Below are positions 5,479 through 9,748 of a stretch of DNA of 9,748 nucleotides, piece by piece. The notes below the pieces were generated by a model. That model ran no database searches and was not told the DNA's origin. It saw only the letters and a list, made by a program, of their open reading frames with translations. The stretch is from RGIG9041 sp045541455 (GTDB lineage: Bacteria; Bacillota; Clostridia; Oscillospirales; QAKW01), in assembly GCA_045541455.1 (NCBI GenBank), contig JAZQJA010000041.1, forward strand, positions 1-9,748. The letters are read 5' to 3'. Numbering within the stretch: position 1 is the stretch's first letter; every line of letters begins with the position of its first letter. A program made the translations under genes and the position numbers.

Positions 5479-5513
5479 AAGCGCCTTAAGGCTAAATTAA
5501 CCTTAAGGCGCTT
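5479..5513. terminator. Bidirectional terminator between spoVM and rplT
   Basis: A perfect 13-bp stem AAGCGCCTTAAGG / CCTTAAGGCGCTT (5479-5491 and 5501-5513) with a nine-base loop. Plus-strand transcripts meet an AT-rich tract with five T just after it. Minus-strand transcripts meet a run of six T (complement of 5475-5480). It ends both the spoVM-side and the infC-rpmI-rplT transcripts. Confidence 0.92.
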
Positions 5514-5523
5514 AAATTTTTAT

Positions 5524-5877
5524 TTATTTTGCGTTTTTAGCGGTTTCAACTAAAGCTGCAAATGCAGGCATATCTGAAACTGCGATTTCAGCAAGCATTT
5601 TTCTGTTAAGAGTAACGCCAGCCTTTTTAAGACCATGCATAAACTGTGAATAGTTTATGTCGTTCATTTTACAAGCTGCAGAAATACGAGTAATCCAGAG
5701 TGAACGAAAATCTCTCTTTTTCTGTTTTCTGCCGATGTAAGCGTTGGTGAGTGAGCGCATAACTGCCTGGTTTGCAGTACGGAACTGTTTGCTCTTTGCA
5801 CCATAAAAACCTTTAGCAAGTTTTAAAATCTTTTTTCTTCTTTTGCGGGTAGTAGCCGCACATTTAATTCTAGCCAT
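5524..5877 (-). CDS. rplT: 50S ribosomal protein L20 (bL20)
   Basis: An early-assembly protein of the large subunit that binds 23S rRNA, and in many bacteria the repressor of its own operon. It has 117 residues (B. subtilis L20 has 119). The basic N-terminal arm (MARIKCAATTRKRRKKILKL) is followed by AKGFYGAKSKQFRTANQ. The C-terminal rRNA-binding domain carries KKRDFRSLWITRISAACKMN, YSQFMHGLKKAG and LNRKMLAEIAV. The arm has a Cys where Gly is common (IKCAAT). The ATG start follows CGGAGG (complement of about 5888-5894). It lies 23 bases after rpmI, last in the operon. L20 is expected to act on the leader at 6645-6801. Confidence 0.98.
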   Translation of the reverse strand: MARIKCAATTRKRRKKILKLAKGFYGAKSKQFRTANQAVMRSLTNAYIGRKQKKRDFRSLWITRISAACKMNDINYSQFMHGLKKAGVTLNRKMLAEIAVSDMPAFAALVETAKNAK

Positions 5878-5900
5878 TGTATATCAAACCTCCGAAATTT

Positions 5901-6098
5901 TTATTTATAGGGAATAAGCTTTTTGATGGCCTTAACGTTTGTAGCATCAGCATAAGCTTCTTTCCTGAGACCTCTTTTACGTTTGGTCGATTTTTTGTTT
6001 AAAATGTGCGATCTGAACGCATGAGCTCTTTTTACCTTTCCGCCTTTAGTGATTTTAAATCTCTTTTTGGCGCCTGTATGAGTTTTAATTTTACCCAT
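5901..6098 (-). CDS. rpmI: 50S ribosomal protein L35 (bL35)
   Basis: A small basic large-subunit protein of 65 residues, the usual length. It has the family pattern MGKIKTHTGAKKRFKITKGG, then KVKRAHAFRSHILNKKSTKRKRGLR and the ending KKLIPYK. The ATG follows a GGGAGG site that directly abuts the infC stop codon, with 15 bases between the genes, so translation is probably coupled to infC. It is the middle gene of infC-rpmI-rplT, the standard bacterial order. Confidence 0.98.
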   Translation of the reverse strand: MGKIKTHTGAKKRFKITKGGKVKRAHAFRSHILNKKSTKRKRGLRKEAYADATNVKAIKKLIPYK

Positions 6099-6113
6099 TG
6101 TTATTTGCCTCCC

Positions 6114-6644
6114 TTATTTTTTGACCTTAAGCGCCGGACCCGGCGCTAAAATGAGTATCATATTTCTGCCTTCGATTTTAGCAGGCTTTTCAATTACTGC
6201 ATTGTCTTCCAGTAATTCAACAAAGCGATTTGCGATGTCAAAGCCGAGTTCGGTATGAGCTAGTTCTCTACCTTTATACTTAACAACAACCTTAACCTTA
6301 TCCCCTGCTTTAAGAAATTTAATCGCATGGGTTGCCTTTGTCTGAAGGTCATGAACATCGATTTTAAGTGTGAGTTGAATTTCTTTTACAGAAATAACAT
6401 TTTGATTTTTTCTGGCTTCCTTCTCTTTTTTTGCCTGTTCATAGCAATATTTGCCAAAGTCTATAATTTTACAAACCGGCGGAACAGCTTTTGGCGCAAT
6501 TTTTACAAGATCAAGATTTCTCGCTTCTGCAAGTTTTAAAGCTTCTGCTGTTTTCATTACACCAAGTTGGTTGCCCGAATCATCAACAACCCTGACCTCT
6601 TTGTCTTTTATGGCCTCATTGATTACTAAATCCTTTGCGTTAAT
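6114..6644 (-). CDS. infC: Translation initiation factor IF-3, probable AUU start
   Basis: IF-3 binds the 30S subunit, keeps it apart from 50S and checks start-codon and initiator-tRNA pairing. With the ATT at 6642-6644 it has 176 residues, the family length. The N-domain begins NAKDLVINEAIKDKEVRVVD and contains LVKIAPKAVPPVCKIIDFGKY. A Lys/Glu-rich linker follows, then the C-domain with VKEIQLTLKIDVHDLQTKA and FLKAGDKVKVVVKYKGRELAH. The ATT is chosen because GGAGGTG (6652-6658) lies seven bases upstream and no ATG, GTG or TTG fits. The only in-frame alternative, TTG 6663-6665, precedes and overlaps that site. AUU starts in infC let IF-3 repress its own translation, as known in E. coli. The gene is first in the operon behind an attenuator. 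Confidence 0.95.
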   Translation of the reverse strand: MNAKDLVINEAIKDKEVRVVDDSGNQLGVMKTAEALKLAEARNLDLVKIAPKAVPPVCKIIDFGKYCYEQAKKEKEARKNQNVISVKEIQLTLKIDVHDLQTKATHAIKFLKAGDKVKVVVKYKGRELAHTELGFDIANRFVELLEDNAVIEKPAKIEGRNMILILAPGPALKVKK

Positions 6645-6801
6645 ACCCGCACACCTCCAAAGCAAAATAACAAAAAAACGAGCCTAAAAGCCCGTTCCAC
6701 AACACAAAAGCCGCACAGTTACCTGCGTGGTTTTTGAGTATTAACCGTACCGACCCTGTTGCCGCACGGTGAGAACAAACCTTAGTTCCACTTCTTTTTG
6801 C
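6645..6801 (-). promoter_or_regulatory. L20-type leader of the infC-rpmI-rplT operon
   Basis: A leader of about 155 nt lies between the infC promoter and its start codon. In RNA sense, from 5' to 3', I see GUGGAAC (6785-6791) able to pair with GUUCUCAC (6769-6776, one bulge); a 6-bp helix CCGUGC / GUACGG (6764-6769 and 6745-6750); a hairpin closed by a GUAA tetraloop (6711-6730, one mismatch); and an attenuator hairpin with a U run (6672-6696). Position, the terminator and gene order fit the Firmicute L20 leader, where L20 binding promotes premature termination. I assign the family from context and structure, not from a covariance search. Confidence 0.75.
6672..6696 (-). terminator. Transcription attenuator in the infC leader
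   Basis: In RNA sense AACGGGC-UUUUAG-GCUCGUU (complement of 6677-6696, one G-U pair), followed at once by a run of five to seven U (complement of 6672-6678). It lies about 30 bases before the infC start. Its 5' arm overlaps the second GUGGAAC copy (6694-6700), which could pair elsewhere in the leader. Confidence 0.8.
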
Positions 6802-6807
6802 CTATAT

Positions 6808-6836
6808 ATAATAGCATTACCAAATGGTAATGTCAA
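6808..6836 (-). promoter_or_regulatory. Sigma-A promoter of infC-rpmI-rplT with an internal palindrome
   Basis: On the minus strand, TTGACA (6831-6836), a 17-base spacer and TATTAT (6808-6813), with TGC before the -10 (extended). The spacer and first -35 base hold a perfect inverted repeat ATTACCA-AA-TGGTAAT (6816-6831), placed where a repressor would block polymerase. The regulator, if any, is unknown. Confidence 0.88.
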
Positions 6837-6868
6837 TAACAAAATTAAAATTTTTTTCAAAAAAGGTA

Positions 6869-6897
6869 TTTACAAATTTAAACAGCTTGTGTATAAT
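6869..6897 (+). promoter_or_regulatory. Sigma-A promoter of the tRNA-Thr gene
   Basis: TTTACA (6869-6874), a 17-base spacer and TATAAT (6892-6897). The start site would fall near 6904, about five bases before the mature tRNA 5' end. It is divergent from the infC promoter, with about 32 bases between the two -35 boxes. Confidence 0.8.
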
Positions 6898-6908
6898 ATA
6901 ATGGCTTT

Positions 6909-6984
<76 letters not shown>

Positions 6985-6998
6985 AAAATCCATAGTTT

Positions 6999-7034
6999 TG
7001 GCATTGTATTGTAAAAGAATACAATGCCATTTTT
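6999..7034 (+). terminator. Intrinsic terminator after tRNA-Thr
   Basis: A perfect 12-bp stem TGGCATTGTATT / AATACAATGCCA (6999-7010 and 7018-7029) with a seven-base loop, followed by five T (7030-7034). It lies 14 bases after the tRNA. Confidence 0.9.
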
Positions 7035-7052
7035 CGTTGTTTCACTAAATAT

Positions 7053-7082
7053 TTGACAAACGCAAAAGGCATATTATATACT
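7053..7082 (+). promoter_or_regulatory. Sigma-A promoter of the SLH metallophosphoesterase gene
   Basis: A consensus -35 TTGACA (7053-7058) is followed by TATACT (7077-7082) at 18 bases, or TATATA at 16 bases. The expected start near 7089 leaves a leader of about 30 nt before the ATG. Confidence 0.65.
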
Positions 7083-7118
7083 AAAAATATATTATAAATT
7101 TACCAAGGAGTGATAAGT

Positions 7119-9659
7119 ATGACATCTAAAAGAATAATATCCTTTATTCTTTGTATTACAATGCTTTTATGCATGTTACCGACAATAGTTATTGCAGTTG
7201 AGCCTGCAACTACTGTAACAACCATAATAGCAGCATCTGACTTTCAAAATGAAAGCGGTAACGTAGCAGGTGCACAAACACTTACAACACTGCTTGAAGT
7301 AATAGGTAATAACGGTGTCAACTCTGCAGACGGTTTTTTCTGTTGCGGTGACTATGACTACGAATATACCGACACTAAAAACGGTATCGACACCATTAAA
7401 ACCACACTGCAAAACGTAGTGTCTGAAAACCTTGTTTTTGTTCAGGGTAACCACGACTCAAGTATCGGTACAAACGGAATGGCACAAAGCGGTAATAACG
7501 ATCCCGCTTCGGACGCGTACGGTGTGTTCGTTATAAATGAAGACGATTATATGTGGCATAACAGCGACGAAAAAACCATAAAACGCACCGCTCAAAATCT
7601 TGTAGAATATCTTAATGCAAAAATTGAAACAGGGTACTCAAAACCGATTTTTGTGCTTTCACACCTGCCGCTTCACTACAGTATGCGTACTAAATACGAC
7701 GGTGACGGTAAATACGCAAACTACATTTTTGATGTACTCAACGAAGCAGGTCAAAAAGGGCTTAACATTGTATTTATGTTTGGTCATAACCACTCAAACG
7801 GTTGGGACGACTACCTTGGCGGTGCAGCCATTTACCTTGCAAAAGGCGATAAAATAAATATTGCACAGTCAAGCAATACCGAATTTGAAGAGTTTACTTT
7901 AAACTTCACTTATATGAATCCGGGTTATATCGGTTATTATCGTGATGTAAACGATGCAGATACAACCCTTACACTTTCAGTACTCAAAATCACCGATACA
8001 TCAGTTGCGGTAACGCGTTATGATCAGCAAGGTGTTCACAACTTAAAATCTGCAGGTGACCGTAACGATTACAAAAACGAGTCAGGATATAATCCAGACA
8101 CCACAGTGTATACTTCCCCTCAAACAATAACACTCACCCAAGTAAACGACAGTACACCCCTTACAAACGTAATTGAACCACCCGCTAAAACTGGCGACCG
8201 TTATGTACGCATAACAAACGCAAACCAACTTAAAGACGGCGGTAAATACTTACTGTTCAATACAACTTCAAGCAGCATAATGTTGCCAAACGTTGTTACC
8301 AAATCAAGCGGATCTTCTTCGCGTATCGGTTTTGATGTGGAAAACCACCCTGACTTTTATGTTGCGGATATCTTTTACGGCGATTACTGTACAAAAAACT
8401 TCACCCTCACCAAATCGGGTTCAAAATGGATGCTGGGTGACGGACTTAAATACACAAAATTTACCTCAACTTCTACGACGGGTATTACTGCCACTTTGGA
8501 AACAGATGGTAACCTGTTTACTATCAGCGGCAGTACAGGTGCATTTACATTTATAAGCGATGACATAGCACTTAATTATAACTCGCGAGGCGTTATTAAC
8601 GGTTTCAACGCAAGCCAAAATCCTGCTCCATTTGATATTTATGAATTTACCGGACACACCGTCACCGTAAAAGACGGCACTGCATCGGTAGAATATGCAA
8701 ATGCCGGTGAAACTGTAACAATTACTGCCAACCCTGCACCTGAAGGCTATGTATTTGATAAATGGACTTCGGATTCGACGCTAACTTTTGAAAATGAAAA
8801 TGAAGCCTCCACCACTTTTACAATGCCTAAAACTGCCATAAAATTAACACCTACTTATAAAAAATATATTCATACCTGCACATATTTACCTGAATGGAAA
8901 TATGATGATAACCAACATTGGCACCAATGTGAAGCTGATGAAACTCATAAAGCCGATATAGCGGTCCACTTATTTGAAAGCTACAAATACAATAATGATG
9001 CAACGCTTGAAAAAGACGGCACCCAAACAGCTACCTGTATATGTGGTAAAACAGATACTAAAATAGCCGAAGGTACTAAACTTGAACCTGAATTTAACTT
9101 TACAGATGTACCTGAGGGTAAATGGTTTTACGAGTATGCTTATTATGCGGCAAAAAACAATCTTATGATAGGCACAACCGATACAACTTTTGAGCCAGAC
9201 ACAAAACTTAACCGTGCAACATTTGTTACAATTCTTGCAAAGGTAGAGGGTGTGTATGACAGCCTTGATAAAGATACAAAAACTCAGTTTAAAGATATTG
9301 CAAGTGGTAAATGGTATACAGGTGCTGTTGCGTGGGCAGTTGAAGCAGGTATTACATTAGGCACTTCTAGTACAACATTTGAACCAATGTCAAACATTAC
9401 CCGCGAACAGATGTGCACGATGCTTGTACGATATTCAAGTTACAATAAAATAGAACTTGATACAACAAAGGTTGAAAAGCAAGAATTTAAAGATGCGGCT
9501 AAAATTTCCAAATTTGCAAAAGAGGCAGTTACAATTTGTCAGATGTCAGGTCTTGTGAACGGTCTTGGCGACGGTAACTTCGGACCTAAAGAGACAGCTA
9601 CAAGAGCACAAGCTGCAAAAATCTTTTCGGAATACTATAAAAATTATATGGCTATATAA
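7119..9659 (+). CDS. Secreted metallophosphoesterase with InlB-like repeat and three SLH domains
   Basis: An 846-residue cell-surface protein. Residues 1-26 are a signal peptide with likely cleavage after A26. A calcineurin-like phosphoesterase domain covers about 34-300, with metal motifs D41-F-Q43, GDYD (77-80), GNHD (110-113), SHLP (181-184) and GHNH (222-225). The first motif is D-x-Q instead of the usual D-x-H. A beta-rich region (about 355-510) follows. Next are an InlB/divergent-repeat domain (about 513-583, ANPAPEGYVFDKW), a Cys/His-rich module (about 587-650, with the CICG pair), and three SLH domains starting near F661, F724 and F790 that should bind it to secondary wall polymer. 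The substrate is unknown; nucleotides or other phosphoesters are possible. The ATG at 7119 has AAGGAG eight bases upstream, better than the in-frame GTG at 7110. It is transcribed alone. Confidence 0.92.
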   Translation: MTSKRIISFILCITMLLCMLPTIVIAVEPATTVTTIIAASDFQNESGNVAGAQTLTTLLEVIGNNGVNSADGFFCCGDYDYEYTDTKNGIDTIKTTLQNVVSENLVFVQGNHDSSIGTNGMAQSGNNDPASDAYGVFVINEDDYMWHNSDEKTIKRTAQNLVEYLNAKIETGYSKPIFVLSHLPLHYSMRTKYDGDGKYANYIFDVLNEAGQKGLNIVFMFGHNHSNGWDDYLGGAAIYLAKGDKINIAQSSNTEFEEFTLNFTYMNPGYIGYYRDVNDADTTLTLSVLKITDTSVAVTRYDQQGVHNLKSAGDRNDYKNESGYNPDTTVYTSPQTITLTQVNDSTPLTNVIEPPAKTGDRYVRITNANQLKDGGKYLLFNTTSSSIMLPNVVTKSSGSSSRIGFDVENHPDFYVADIFYGDYCTKNFTLTKSGSKWMLGDGLKYTKFTSTSTTGITATLETDGNLFTISGSTGAFTFISDDIALNYNSRGVINGFNASQNPAPFDIYEFTGHTVTVKDGTASVEYANAGETVTITANPAPEGYVFDKWTSDSTLTFENENEASTTFTMPKTAIKLTPTYKKYIHTCTYLPEWKYDDNQHWHQCEADETHKADIAVHLFESYKYNNDATLEKDGTQTATCICGKTDTKIAEGTKLEPEFNFTDVPEGKWFYEYAYYAAKNNLMIGTTDTTFEPDTKLNRATFVTILAKVEGVYDSLDKDTKTQFKDIASGKWYTGAVAWAVEAGITLGTSSTTFEPMSNITREQMCTMLVRYSSYNKIELDTTKVEKQEFKDAAKISKFAKEAVTICQMSGLVNGLGDGNFGPKETATRAQAAKIFSEYYKNYMAI

Positions 9660-9693
9660 AAAAAGATGTGTGGAATTTCCACACATCTTTTTT
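9659..9693. terminator. Hairpin terminator after the SLH protein, probably bidirectional
   Basis: The core stem AGATGTGTGG / CCACACATCT (9664-9673 and 9679-9688, loop AATTT) is flanked by A and T runs that extend it and give a T tract on both strands. It starts at the stop codon of the SLH gene. It also lies immediately after the putative minus-strand stop at 9692-9694. Confidence 0.88.
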
Positions 9694-9748
9694 ATTCTCT
9701 GATTTTTATTATTTGTTCATAAACATTTTCAATATTTTTTGCAAAAGT
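9692..9748 (-). CDS. C-terminal end of a convergent gene (partial, unidentified)
   Basis: Read on the minus strand, the last 57 bases give 18 open codons and a TAA stop, encoding a helical tail that ends YEQIIKIRE. The stop abuts the shared hairpin terminator, as expected for convergent genes. The composition looks like a real C-terminal helix, and such tails are common in glycosyltransferases among others, but 18 residues are too few to name a family. The stretch could still be non-coding. Confidence 0.5.
   Translation of the reverse strand, partial: TFAKNIENVYEQIIKIRE

Overview
This is chromosomal DNA from a low-GC, spore-forming Firmicute, most like an uncultured gut Clostridia (Oscillospiraceae/Ruminococcaceae-type). 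The reasons are: AT-rich intergenic regions, strong TTGACA/TATAAT-type promoters with purine-rich ribosome-binding sites, frequent GTG and TTG starts, an infC-rpmI-rplT operon behind an L20-type leader, a SpoVM gene, and an S-layer-homology (SLH) surface protein. Genus-level assignment is inference.

Left part, minus strand (1-2984): the rpsB-tsf operon (ribosomal protein S2 and EF-Ts, the latter cut by the window edge) with a clear sigma-A promoter and a structured leader; a small DivIVA-like coiled-coil protein with its own promoter; and a membrane-anchored protein of unknown function that probably starts at a TTG codon.

Middle, plus strand (3044-5513): a membrane-anchored VanY-type D,D-carboxypeptidase with an 8-residue repeat linker, then DUF421 (YetF-like), DUF4363, a 50-residue two-helix membrane protein and a 25-residue SpoVM homologue. 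The last two are too short for ordinary gene calling. The DUF421 start lies inside a terminator-like hairpin. A mother-cell-type (sigma-K/sigma-E-like) promoter match lies just before the 50-residue gene. Together they look like a sporulation-linked envelope gene cluster, which is the most interesting part of the window. A strong bidirectional terminator separates them from the next block.

Minus strand 5524-6836: rplT, rpmI and infC (read in the order infC-rpmI-rplT). infC most likely starts at AUU. The leader of about 155 nt holds a transcription attenuator, and the promoter carries a perfect palindrome between its -35 and -10 boxes.

Right part, plus strand (6869-9693): a tRNA-Thr(GGT) with its own promoter and terminator, then an 846-residue secreted metallophosphoesterase with an InlB-like repeat and three SLH domains, ended by a hairpin terminator. 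The last 57 bases look like the C-terminal end of a convergent minus-strand gene. No mobile element, CRISPR array or integration site was seen.
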